Below, in pieces: positions 1 to 7,661 of a stretch of DNA of 64,000 nucleotides (position 1 is its first letter; the number at the start of each line of letters is the position of its first letter). The notes below the pieces were generated by a model that was not told where the DNA came from, searched no databases, and was given only the letters and a program-made list of their open reading frames with translations. The position numbers were made by a program, and so were the translations under genes. Source of the DNA: Pseudonocardia nematodicida (GTDB lineage: Bacteria > Actinomycetota > Actinomycetes > Mycobacteriales > Pseudonocardiaceae); contig NZ_JBEDNQ010000006.1 of NCBI RefSeq assembly GCF_040105385.1, forward strand, positions 186,001 to 250,000, given 5' to 3'.

Positions 1-413
1 GCGACCTCCTGGGCGCGCAGGTGCTTCTTGACCGTGACCGGGAAGTAGGTGCCCCCCTTGACGGTCGCGTCGTTGGCGACGATCACGACCTCGCGCCCGG
101 CCACCCGCCCGACGCCGGTGATCATCCCGGCGCCGGGGGCCTGGCCGTCGTACATCTCGTGTGCCGCCATCGGCGACAGCTCCAGGAACGGCGACGACGG
201 GTCGACCAGGGCGTCCACCCGGTCCCGCGGGAGCAGCTTGCCGCGCTCGACGTGCCGGGCCCGGGAGCGCTCGGGGCCGCCGAGCCGGGCGCTCGCCAGC
301 TGTGCGTTCAGGTCGGCGACCAGGTCGCGGTGCGCCGCGGCGTTCGCGGCGAACCGGTCGCCGGACGGGTCGACGGCGCTGCCGAGCCTCGGCGCTGCCT
401 CGGGGACCAGCAT
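1..413 (-). CDS. Methylcrotonyl-CoA carboxylase, carboxyltransferase (beta) subunit, N-terminal part
   Basis: The leftward reading frame is open from ATG at 413 to the window edge and gives the first ~137 residues of a biotin-dependent acyl-CoA carboxyltransferase. Stretches such as RHVERGKLLPRDRVD, GMITGVGRVAGREVVI and NDATVKGGTYFPVTVKKH are characteristic of the methylcrotonyl-CoA carboxylase beta subunit of leucine catabolism rather than AccD of fatty-acid synthesis. Known role of the family: carboxylates 3-methylcrotonyl-CoA together with a biotinylated alpha subunit, presumably encoded further left. Two 16-bp operator-like dyads lie just upstream. The rest of the gene is outside the window. 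Confidence 0.92.
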   Translation of the reverse strand, partial: MLVPEAAPRLGSAVDPSGDRFAANAAAHRDLVADLNAQLASARLGGPERSRARHVERGKLLPRDRVDALVDPSSPFLELSPMAAHEMYDGQAPGAGMITGVGRVAGREVVIVANDATVKGGTYFPVTVKKHLRAQEV

Positions 414-427
414 GTCCGCACCCCTTC

Positions 428-461
428 GTTAACGGTCGTTAACATGTTAGCGGTCATTAAC
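428..461. promoter_or_regulatory. Two tandem TetR-type operators in front of the carboxylase gene
   Basis: Two 16-bp imperfect palindromes lie 18 bp apart: GTTAACGGTCGTTAAC at 428-443 and GTTAGCGGTCATTAAC at 446-461. They sit 15-48 bp upstream of the carboxylase start at 413. A third copy, GTGAACGATCGTTAAC, is at 3695-3710 in front of the TetR gene at 3732. The shared core GTNAACGNTCGTTAAC makes that TetR protein the likely repressor. The link is inferred from the motif. Confidence 0.75.
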
Positions 462-530
462 GCACGTCGTCCAGGGCGCACCTCGGGGGACTCAGGGGGA
501 TCACAGCGCCCGGTCACTACGGTGACGATC

Positions 531-1220
531 GTGCGCCTGCTACTGGTCGAGGACGAGAAACCGCTGGCCGAACTCGTCCGGCGCGGCCTGGCCGCGGAGG
601 GACACGAGGTCGAGATCGCGCACGACGGCAACACCGGCCTGCAGTACGCACTCTCCGGACGGCACGACGTGATCGTCCTGGACATCATGCTGCCCGGGCT
701 GTCCGGCTACCGGATCCTGCAGCACCTGCGCGACCGCGGCGTCTGGACGCCGGTGCTGATGCTGACCGCCAAGGACGGCGAGTACGACGAGGCCGACGCG
801 TTCGATCTCGGCGCCGACGACTACCTGACCAAGCCGTTCTCGTTCGTCGTGCTGCAGGCCCGGCTGCGCGCCCTGCTGCGCCGCGCCGGGGAGGCGGCGC
901 CGACCGTGCTGCGGGTCGGCGACCTGACCCTCGACCCGGGCACACACCGGGTGCACCGCGGCGAGGTCGAGATCTCGCTGACCCCGCGCGAGTTCGGGGT
1001 CCTCGAGCATTTGATGGCGCACCCCGGGCAGGTCGTCACCAAGACCGACATCCTGCGGTCGGTGTGGGACGCCCACTACGACGGCGAGGTCAACGTCGTC
1101 GAGGTCTACGTCGGCTACCTGCGACGCAAGATCGACACTCCGTTCGGCACACGCAGCATCGAGACGCTGCGCGGCGTCGGCTACCGCATGCCCGAACCGG
1201 GAGCCGGCGCACCCTCCTGA
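531..1220 (+). CDS. OmpR/PhoB-family two-component response regulator
   Basis: The protein has 229 residues from GTG 531; GTG 522 is an alternative start three codons earlier. The N-terminal receiver domain begins RLLLVEDE and has the phosphoacceptor Asp51 in VLDIMLPG, a conserved TAKD segment and the KPF lysine. The C-terminal half is a winged-helix DNA-binding domain with the LTPREFGVLEHL signature and the typical ending RGVGYRM. The likely partner is the histidine kinase at 1302-3644. That gene is convergent rather than co-directional, so pairing is inferred from adjacency. The divergent carboxylase gene shares the upstream region, but its operators look specific for the TetR protein. Target genes are unknown. 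Confidence 0.92.
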   Translation: MRLLLVEDEKPLAELVRRGLAAEGHEVEIAHDGNTGLQYALSGRHDVIVLDIMLPGLSGYRILQHLRDRGVWTPVLMLTAKDGEYDEADAFDLGADDYLTKPFSFVVLQARLRALLRRAGEAAPTVLRVGDLTLDPGTHRVHRGEVEISLTPREFGVLEHLMAHPGQVVTKTDILRSVWDAHYDGEVNVVEVYVGYLRRKIDTPFGTRSIETLRGVGYRMPEPGAGAPS

Positions 1221-1239
1221 CCACCGGGATCACCACCTC

Positions 1240-1293
1240 GAGGGGTACACCAGGGTCGTAGCCACATGATCGACCTACTCCCCTGTACCCCTC
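1240..1293. repeat. Dispersed intergenic hairpin element, copy A
   Basis: A 10-bp perfect stem, GAGGGGTACA (1240-1249) with TGTACCCCTC (1284-1293), encloses a 34-nt loop. It lies between the convergent regulator and kinase genes, starting 20 nt after the regulator stop. The whole 54-nt unit, including its loop (for example AGGGTCGT and GATCGA), recurs at 20612-20665. A bidirectional terminator role is plausible, but loop conservation is unusual for a terminator. Confidence 0.7.
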
Positions 1294-1301
1294 ACGGCTC
1301 G

Positions 1302-3644
1302 TCAGCGGCGGCTGTTCGCGCGTGACGCGGGGGTGCGGTCGCGGCCGGGGGTGGGTGCGGGCTCTTCGGGGTCCGGGTCCGCCAGGCGGGTGATCGGGAT
1401 GGGGCGGGTGGCGTACTCGTCGTAGGGGCTGCCGACGGTGTTCGGCCGGATCGGCAGCGGGCCGGTGGGCGGGTCCGTCCGGGGCTCCGGCCGGGGGCCG
1501 GGCACGTCGCCGTCGGCGGTGCGTCCAGCCGATGCCGGGATGCCGGCGGGCGGGCCGGCCACCGGCTCGTCGCCGTTCGCGACACGGGGGAGGCCGGGCG
1601 GGGGCGTCGTGCCGTTCCGCGCCGGCGCCCACGGCGGGGGTGTGGCGGGCCCGCCGGTCCGCCCCCCGTGCGGCGGGGCGCCGGCCGGTGGCCACGGCGG
1701 GGGCGCGTCGGAGCGGCCGACCGGCGCCCAGGGTGCGGGCGTGTCCGGCCCGACCACCGGCGAGCCGGGCGGCGGGGTGGCCGGCCCGCCGACAGGCGCC
1801 CGGGGCGGCAGGGCGGGAGCCGGGCGCGCTCCCGCGCCGCGGCCCGCCGGGCCGTTCCGGCGCACGGGGAAGGTGATCCGCGGGATCGGGCCGGACGGAC
1901 GGTCGTCGCGCAGCTCGCCGGGGTCGGCGGCGGCCTGCGCCGCGCCGCCGGCAACCGGCACCGCACCGGCCCCGGACGGGGCCGCCACCGGCTCCACCGG
2001 GGGTGCCGATCGGCCCGCCGCCGGTCCGCCGGTGGTCCCGCCGCCGGGCCGACCGGCCTCGGACCCGTCGTCGCCGGGGCCGGTGTCACCGGACCCGATC
2101 GCGTCCGGCTCGAGGCCGTCGAGGTCGGGGTCGGGGTCGATCTCGGAGTCGATCTCGGAGTCACCGGACACGACCGCCGGGACCGTCACCCGGAACCGCG
2201 CGCCCCCCAGCTCCGGCGACTGGAGGGCCGCCACCGTGCCGCCGTGCGCGGCCACGAGCTCGGCGACGATCGACAGCCCGAGACCGGAACCGCCGTCACC
2301 CCGCGAGCGCGCCTCGTCGAGCCGGACGAACCGCTCGAAGACCCGGCCGCGGTCCGCCTCGGGCACGCCGGCGCCGTCGTCGTCGACGTCGATCACCGCG
2401 ACGCCGTCGGACTCGCGCACCGACACCGCCACCACCGACGACGCGTGCCGGCGGGCGTTGTCCACCAGGTTGCGCAGCACCCGCACGAGCTGGCCGCGGT
2501 CCCCGACCACCCGGACCGGCGCGGTCGTGACCCGGATCTCGATCGCCGCGGAGCCGGCGGTGGCCGGCGCGGCCGGACGCGCGCGCTCGGCCTCGGCGAT
2601 CTCGTCGAGGTCGACCTCCTCGCGCCGGGGGGCCAGGCCGCGCTCGTCGGCGCGGGCGAGGAAGAGCAGCCCCTCGACCAGGCTGGTCAGCCGGCTGGCC
2701 TCGCCGCGCAGGGTCTGCACGGTGGCCCGGTCCGCGGAGTCCTCGGGCATCCCGGTGCCGAGCAGCTCCAGGCCGGTGGAGACGGTGGCGAGCGGGCTGC
2801 GCAGCTCGTGGCTGGCGTCGGCGACGAAGCGCCGCTGTGTGGCCTGCGACGACTCGATCCGGCCGAGCATCTGGTTCATCGTGCGGGCGAGCCGGCCGAC
2901 CTCGTCGCGCGCGACGGGTTCGGGGACCCGCCCCGACAGGTCCTTCTCCCCCATCCCGGCGACCTGGGCCCGCATCTCCTCCACCGGGCGCAGCGCGCGG
3001 CCCGCGAACAGGTAGGTGAAGAACCCGGACACGAGCACGAGCACCGGGACACCGAACAGCACGAGCCAGCCGACCGTCTCGACCGCCGAGTGCGCCGACG
3101 TGAGCTCCTGGGCGGCGTAGACGGTGATCGGTCGGCCGTTCGCCCGGAACCCGACGCCGACGACCATCGCCTCCACGACGGTCCCGTCCGCGTCGGACAG
3201 CCGGATCGGGACGTCCTCCTCGACGCGGGTGTCGCCCGGCACCAGCAGCCAGTCGACGATCGGGTCCTGGTCCTCCAGCGGGTCCGAGGCCCCGAGGACC
3301 TGGACGTCCTCCTGGTCGCCGTTCGGACCGACCATCCAGTCGGGGGCGTTGGACTCGTCGCTGTAGGCGGTGACGACCTGGACGATGTCGTTCCGCTTGC
3401 CGGTGGCGTCGACGGCGTTGCGCTTGGCGTCGCCGGTCCCGGAGAAGTTCGCCGCGATCCGCTCACCGAGGATCGTCGCCTGGTCCTCGGTCGACGCGCG
3501 GGTGTTGCTCGTGAGCGTCTGGTCGAGCAGCAGGACCAGCGCGGCCCCCGCGACGACCAGCACCATCGCGACCGACAGCGCTGCCGCGAGCGCGGAGGCC
3601 GCACGGACGCCGGTCCGCTCGCGCAGACGCCGCAGGATGCCCAT
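1302..3644 (-). CDS. Membrane histidine kinase with long Pro/Gly-rich C-terminal tail
   Basis: The protein has 780 residues from ATG 3644. It has a TM helix at about residues 14-41, an extracytoplasmic sensor to about 185, a second TM at about 190-213, HAMP, a dimerisation domain with phosphoacceptor His279 (DASHELRSPLA), and an HATPase domain with N box NLVDNARRHA and G box GSGLGLSIV. The catalytic part ends near residue 490. About 290 residues of low-complexity Pro/Gly/Ala/Asp sequence follow, which is unusual because kinases of this class normally stop just after the ATPase domain. The gene is convergent with the OmpR-type regulator at 531-1220, its likely partner. The ligand is unknown. 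Confidence 0.9.
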   Translation of the reverse strand: MGILRRLRERTGVRAASALAAALSVAMVLVVAGAALVLLLDQTLTSNTRASTEDQATILGERIAANFSGTGDAKRNAVDATGKRNDIVQVVTAYSDESNAPDWMVGPNGDQEDVQVLGASDPLEDQDPIVDWLLVPGDTRVEEDVPIRLSDADGTVVEAMVVGVGFRANGRPITVYAAQELTSAHSAVETVGWLVLFGVPVLVLVSGFFTYLFAGRALRPVEEMRAQVAGMGEKDLSGRVPEPVARDEVGRLARTMNQMLGRIESSQATQRRFVADASHELRSPLATVSTGLELLGTGMPEDSADRATVQTLRGEASRLTSLVEGLLFLARADERGLAPRREEVDLDEIAEAERARPAAPATAGSAAIEIRVTTAPVRVVGDRGQLVRVLRNLVDNARRHASSVVAVSVRESDGVAVIDVDDDGAGVPEADRGRVFERFVRLDEARSRGDGGSGLGLSIVAELVAAHGGTVAALQSPELGGARFRVTVPAVVSGDSEIDSEIDPDPDLDGLEPDAIGSGDTGPGDDGSEAGRPGGGTTGGPAAGRSAPPVEPVAAPSGAGAVPVAGGAAQAAADPGELRDDRPSGPIPRITFPVRRNGPAGRGAGARPAPALPPRAPVGGPATPPPGSPVVGPDTPAPWAPVGRSDAPPPWPPAGAPPHGGRTGGPATPPPWAPARNGTTPPPGLPRVANGDEPVAGPPAGIPASAGRTADGDVPGPRPEPRTDPPTGPLPIRPNTVGSPYDEYATRPIPITRLADPDPEEPAPTPGRDRTPASRANSRR

Positions 3645-3694
3645 CACACCGGAGAGGGTATCGGCGAGAGCCTGAGCGCTTCCTGAGACGAGGA

Positions 3695-3710
3695 GTGAAC
3701 GATCGTTAAC
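3695..3710. promoter_or_regulatory. TetR-type operator upstream of the 3732 regulator
   Basis: GTGAACGATCGTTAAC is a 14/16 palindrome around the perfect core AACGATCGTT. It lies 21 bp upstream of the TetR start and in the spacer to the divergent kinase. It matches the two copies in front of the carboxylase, suggesting autoregulation. Confidence 0.7.
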
Positions 3711-3731
3711 CCGGGCCGGTACGATCGGCGG

Positions 3732-4382
3732 GTGGCCAGCGCCGGGAGCCCGTCCGTGCCGTCGTCGGAGGGTGCCGCGCCGACCCGGCGCGAGCAGATC
3801 CTCGCGGTGTCGGCCCGGCTGTTCGCCCGGCACGGCTTCCACGGGGTGTCCATCTCGGACCTGGGCGCGGCCGTCGGGGTGAGCGGGCCGGCGCTCTACC
3901 GGCACTTCCCCGGCAAGGAGGCGCTGCTCGCCGAACTGCTGATCGACATCAGCGAGCGGCTGCTGGCCGGCGGACGGGCCCGTGCCGGGCACGCGGACCC
4001 CCGCACCGCCCTGACCGAGCTCGTCGACTTCCACGTCGGGTTCGCCACCGGTGAGCCCGAGCTGATCGTCGTGCAGGAGCGCGACCTGGCCAACCTGCCC
4101 GACGAGCCGCGCCGCACCGTGCGCCGGCTGCAGCGCACCTACGTCGAGCTGTGGGTCGACACGCTGCGCCGGGTGCACCCGGAGATCGCGCCGGGCGAGG
4201 CGCGCACCGTCGCGCACGGGGTGTTCGGGTTGCTCAACTCGACCCCGTACGCACCTCCCGCGGCACCGGGGTCCGATCCGGACGCGGACGCGCGGACGAC
4301 GGTGCTGCGCCGGATGGCGCTGGCGGCACTGAACGTGGGCGGACCCGCCGGGCGGGGCATGGAGCGGATCGCGGACGGGTAG
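3732..4382 (+). CDS. TetR-family repressor, BkaR-like regulator of branched-chain acyl-CoA catabolism
   Basis: The protein has 216 residues from GTG 3732. The N-terminal helix-turn-helix is clear (RREQILAVSARLFARHGF then GVSGPALYRHFPGKEALL). The C-terminal ligand domain includes VQERDLANLPDEPRR. In mycobacteria a TetR protein (BkaR, Rv2506) sits beside and controls the leucine/branched-chain operon that includes accD1. Here the carboxylase lies 3.3 kb away, yet both genes carry the same 16-bp dyad. The role of repressor responding to a branched-chain acyl-CoA or keto acid is inference; the TetR assignment is firm. Confidence 0.88.
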   Translation: MASAGSPSVPSSEGAAPTRREQILAVSARLFARHGFHGVSISDLGAAVGVSGPALYRHFPGKEALLAELLIDISERLLAGGRARAGHADPRTALTELVDFHVGFATGEPELIVVQERDLANLPDEPRRTVRRLQRTYVELWVDTLRRVHPEIAPGEARTVAHGVFGLLNSTPYAPPAAPGSDPDADARTTVLRRMALAALNVGGPAGRGMERIADG

Positions 4383-4437
4383 CCCGCCGGGGACCGATCG
4401 GTCGCACACGATCGACGCCCCTGCGGAAGGAGCAACC

Positions 4438-5283
4438 GTGCCCCAGCTCAGCATCGGCACCGAGAACGGCAACCCGGTCGAGATCCACTACACCGACCAG
4501 GGCAGCGGGCCGCCCGTCGTCCTGATCCACGGCTGGCCGCTGTCCGGACGCTCCTGGGAGAAGCAGGTGCCGGCCCTGGTCGGGGCCGGCCATCGCGTGA
4601 TCACCTACGACCGTCGCGGCTTCGGCGAGTCCTCGCAGCCGTGGGACGGCTACGACTACGACACCTTCGCCGACGACCTGCACGCCCTGCTGATCCACCT
4701 CGACCTGCGCGACGCCACGCTGGTCGGCTTCTCGATGGGCGGCGGGGAGGTCGTGCGCTACATCGCGAAGCGCGGGACCGACCGGGTCGCGAAGGCCGTG
4801 CTGGCCGCCGCGGTCCCGCCCTACCTGTACAAGTCCGACGACAACCCCGACGGCGGTCTGGACGACGCCACCATCGAGCAGTTCCAGGCCGGCGTGACCG
4901 GGGACAGGATCGCGTTCCTCGAGGACTTCACGACGAACTTCTTCACCGCCGGGGACCGGAGCGACCTGATCAGCGAGCCGAACCGGCTGTACCACCGCTC
5001 GATCGCCGAGTTCGCCTCGCCGAAGGGCACCCTGGACTGCATCACCGCGTTCGGCCGCACCGACTTCCGCGACGACGTGCAGAAGGTCTCCGACGCCGGC
5101 GTCCCCACCCTGGTGATCCACGGCGACGCGGACGGCATCGTCCCGTTCGAGGTCTCCGGGAAGCGGTCCCACGAGTCCGTCAAGGGCTCGCGGCTGGCGC
5201 TGATCGAGGGCGGCCCGCACGGGCTCAACGCGACGCACGCCGACGAGTTCAACCGCGTGCTGATCGACTTCCTCGCGAGCTGA
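4438..5283 (+). CDS. Alpha/beta hydrolase of the non-heme haloperoxidase/arylesterase group
   Basis: The protein has 281 residues from GTG 4438, chosen because GGAAGGAG lies just upstream. The oxyanion motif HGWPLSG, nucleophile Ser99 in GFSMGG, Asp222 in GDADGIVP and His261 in GGPHGLN form a complete catalytic triad. Length and motifs match cofactor-free chloroperoxidases/perhydrolases such as BPO-A2; many members act mainly as esterases. The gene follows the TetR gene by 55 bp in the same direction and has no obvious terminator before it, so the two may be co-transcribed. The natural substrate cannot be told from sequence. Confidence 0.88.
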   Translation: MPQLSIGTENGNPVEIHYTDQGSGPPVVLIHGWPLSGRSWEKQVPALVGAGHRVITYDRRGFGESSQPWDGYDYDTFADDLHALLIHLDLRDATLVGFSMGGGEVVRYIAKRGTDRVAKAVLAAAVPPYLYKSDDNPDGGLDDATIEQFQAGVTGDRIAFLEDFTTNFFTAGDRSDLISEPNRLYHRSIAEFASPKGTLDCITAFGRTDFRDDVQKVSDAGVPTLVIHGDADGIVPFEVSGKRSHESVKGSRLALIEGGPHGLNATHADEFNRVLIDFLAS

Positions 5284-5335
5284 CCGTAGGCGGGGCGGGT
5301 TCGTCGAGCCCGCCCCGGCCGGTGCGGGCCGCGGA

Positions 5336-7231
5336 TCAGCCGCGGTGCCCGTTCGTTCCCGGACCCCGCTGGTCGGAGAGGTCGGCGAACACGTCGCCGC
5401 GGGCGCGGGGGTCGCCGGACGGGCCGTCGGCGTCGCCGTAGACGAGCCGTCGCAGCGCCTCCTGGGCCTGCGGGTCCGGCTGTCCCGGCCGGTCGGGATC
5501 CGCGGGCCGGGCCGGCGGTACCGGCGGGCCGCCGGCGTCGAGATACGGGCGCGGCCGGAGCGACGACGCCCGGTCGGAGTCGGGTGTGGACTGTGCGGAC
5601 CGGGGCCCCGGCGACGGCTGGGGGCCGGACGCGGACCGGTGGCCGGACGGCCGCTCCGGCGCCGGCTGCGGAGCCGGCGCGTGCGCCCCCTGGTCCGGAG
5701 CCACCGCCGACCGGTCCACCGGCGAGCTCGGCGGCCACGACGCGCCGGCCAGCCCCGACGTGCCGTTGCCCTGGCCGCTGTCCCGGTGCGCCCCGGCCCC
5801 GGAGGACGGGCGCGGCCCGGCCGTGTCCCGCCGTGGCCCGGTGGTGACGGGCGCGTGACCGTTCGCCGGGCCGGCCCCGTACCCGTCGGCGACGCGGTGC
5901 TCGAGACCCCGTCCGGCCGGCCCGCCCGCGGCCTGCAGCGCGGTCCCGGCGACGATGATCCGCTCCCCGGCGGGGGTGCGTCCGGCGTCGACCGGCCCCG
6001 CGTCGCGGGGGCCGGCGTCGGCGGGCAGGTGGGCCAGCGCGGCCCGCAGGTCCGCGACCGGCAGCGGACGGGTGCGGGTGACCATCGCCGCGACCCGGCC
6101 GCGCAGCGGGACCCCCGGGTAGCCCTGTGAGGCCAGCTCCAGCTGCTCCCCGACCCGGTCGGCGAGCGCCGCCAGGTGCCGCAGCGAGGACCCCGGCACG
6201 ACGACCGCGAACTCCCGCTCCGAGAGCCGCACCGCCGCGTCGACCGGGCCCAGCGGCTGGGTCAGCGCCGCCGCGATCTGGTGCGCGGCGAAGTAGGCGG
6301 TCCGGTCGTCGCCACCGACCTGGTCGCCGACCATGCCCGGCACGTCGACCAGCAGCACTCCGACGGGCAGCGTCTCCGGCCCCGCGGGCCCGGTCCAGCG
6401 CTGCAGCACCTCACCGGTCGGCAGCCCGCTCACCGGGTCGATCTCGGCGGCGGCGCGCGCGGCGGCGGCCTGCTGGGCGTCGGCGAGCTGGGCCCGCAGC
6501 TCGCGGGTGCCGGCCCGGGCCGAGAGCATCCGGTCGATCATGTGGTTGAGCGAGGCGGTGGCCCAGGCCTCCCCCGGCGTGCCCGCGGACGCGGCGGGCG
6601 CCCCGCCGGACGGCATCGACGACGCCAGCAGGTCGTCGACGGTCCGGCGCAGCGACTCGTCGAGCCGGTCACCGAGCGCGAACCGCAGCCGCGCCAGCTC
6701 GCTGCCGGCCTGCGCCTGCGAATACCCCCACCGACCCAGGAACACCCGGCCTGCCTCGATCGCCGACTCGCGCGGGTCCCGGGCGTGCTGGTCGGTCGCG
6801 ACCAGGAAGGCACCGGCCCGCGGCCCCACCGCGACGACGGTCCACTCGTCGGCCAGCGGCTCGTCGGGGCGCAGCGTGACCAGGTGGATGCCTTCGGGCA
6901 CGTCGTGCGCCAGCCCGTCCACGAACCCGACGACGACGTGGATCCCGGCCTCGGCCATCCGGGCGTAGACCTCGCGCTCGCGGTCGAAGAAGGCCAGCCG
7001 CTGGAACAGCGCGACGACGACGGTCGGGTCGTCACGCTGGGCGGACATCACCGCGCGCTCGATCGAGTGCGACAGGTGCACCAGCAGCCGCTTCGACGCC
7101 GGCTCCGGCCGCGCGCCCGAGGCCCGGTCGTACGCCTCGCGGCCGGCCTCGGCCAGCCCCTCGACGTAGGCCTCCTCGGAGGCGACCCGGACGGCGTGCG
7201 CGAGGGGCCCCTCGCTCGCGGCGGTCGTCAT
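5336..7231 (-). CDS. DICT sensory domain plus degenerate GGDEF protein with low-complexity tail
   Basis: The protein has 631 residues from ATG 7231, chosen over the upstream GTG 7246 because AGGAG lies 7 nt before it. About residues 30-175 resemble the DICT domain (SHSIERAVMSAQRDD, ALFQRLAFFDRE), often linked to diguanylate cyclases. Residues ~245-400 follow a GGDEF fold (DPVSGLPTGEVL, VGVLLVDVPGMV), but the signature motif is replaced by LSEREF, so cyclase activity is probably lost. It may bind nucleotide or only signal. From ~400 the sequence is Pro/Gly/Ala/Arg-rich and probably disordered. The gene lies downstream of ptsI in the same direction, beyond a long palindrome. Function unknown. 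Confidence 0.75.
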   Translation of the reverse strand: MTTAASEGPLAHAVRVASEEAYVEGLAEAGREAYDRASGARPEPASKRLLVHLSHSIERAVMSAQRDDPTVVVALFQRLAFFDREREVYARMAEAGIHVVVGFVDGLAHDVPEGIHLVTLRPDEPLADEWTVVAVGPRAGAFLVATDQHARDPRESAIEAGRVFLGRWGYSQAQAGSELARLRFALGDRLDESLRRTVDDLLASSMPSGGAPAASAGTPGEAWATASLNHMIDRMLSARAGTRELRAQLADAQQAAAARAAAEIDPVSGLPTGEVLQRWTGPAGPETLPVGVLLVDVPGMVGDQVGGDDRTAYFAAHQIAAALTQPLGPVDAAVRLSEREFAVVVPGSSLRHLAALADRVGEQLELASQGYPGVPLRGRVAAMVTRTRPLPVADLRAALAHLPADAGPRDAGPVDAGRTPAGERIIVAGTALQAAGGPAGRGLEHRVADGYGAGPANGHAPVTTGPRRDTAGPRPSSGAGAHRDSGQGNGTSGLAGASWPPSSPVDRSAVAPDQGAHAPAPQPAPERPSGHRSASGPQPSPGPRSAQSTPDSDRASSLRPRPYLDAGGPPVPPARPADPDRPGQPDPQAQEALRRLVYGDADGPSGDPRARGDVFADLSDQRGPGTNGHRG

Positions 7232-7554
7232 GCCCTGGCTCCTCACGGTGGCGGGACGGTCGCGGCAGCGGCCACGCCATGTGACGACCCAACAACCCTG
7301 GGTGGATCACGGCAACCGGGGGCAGGGGTGTTCCGCCGGGTCCACGGGCCGTTGCGACCAGCGGTGGATGTGACCCTGCGGGGCGATCGGCCACGGTGAA
7401 CGCGTCGTCCCTGACGACGAGCGGCCACCCCCGCACGGATGGCGCAGGCCAGAGCGGAAAGCGACCCCCGGACGCCCGGACGCGGCCCACGCGGGGTGGC
7501 CACCGCCACCCGGACGGACGACATCCATCTCGCCACGCGGACCCCACCTCACCT
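7232..7554. other. Intergenic stretch upstream of the DICT/GGDEF gene
   Basis: About 320 bp separate the DICT-domain gene start from the palindrome at 7555. No convincing gene is seen here: open frames lack ribosome sites and resemble no family. It presumably carries the promoter of the leftward DICT gene, but no clear -35/-10 pair was identified. Confidence 0.5.
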
Positions 7555-7603
7555 GACTCATGACGCTTTGGTTCGGCCATGCCGAACTGAAGCGTCATGA
7601 GTC
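7555..7603. repeat. 49-bp extragenic palindrome, copy 1
   Basis: A 23-bp stem with two mismatches and a 3-nt loop (CAT) starts GACTCATGACGCTTTGG and ends AAGCGTCATGAGTC. It lies 58 bp after the ptsI stop. A near-identical copy is at 13203-13251, after the IIBC gene. It could be a factor-independent terminator lacking a T-run or a REP-like element; the two copies bracket the PTS genes. Confidence 0.85.
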
Positions 7604-7661
7604 GGTGGTGGGCGGGGTGGTGGGCGGGTGGGGTCGGGGGGCGGGGGGCACGAGCCCTGGG

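Noticed and set aside
1438..3015. 525-residue rightward open frame opposite the histidine kinase
   Set aside because: It is the mirror of the kinase's Pro/Gly-rich tail and ATPase codons in very GC-rich DNA; Ser/Arg/Pro-rich with no recognisable domain, while the opposite strand encodes a complete kinase.
4438..5283. Assigning the hydrolase as a true chloroperoxidase
   Set aside because: The family name is historical; a catalytic triad alone cannot separate perhydrolase from esterase, so only the family is stated.
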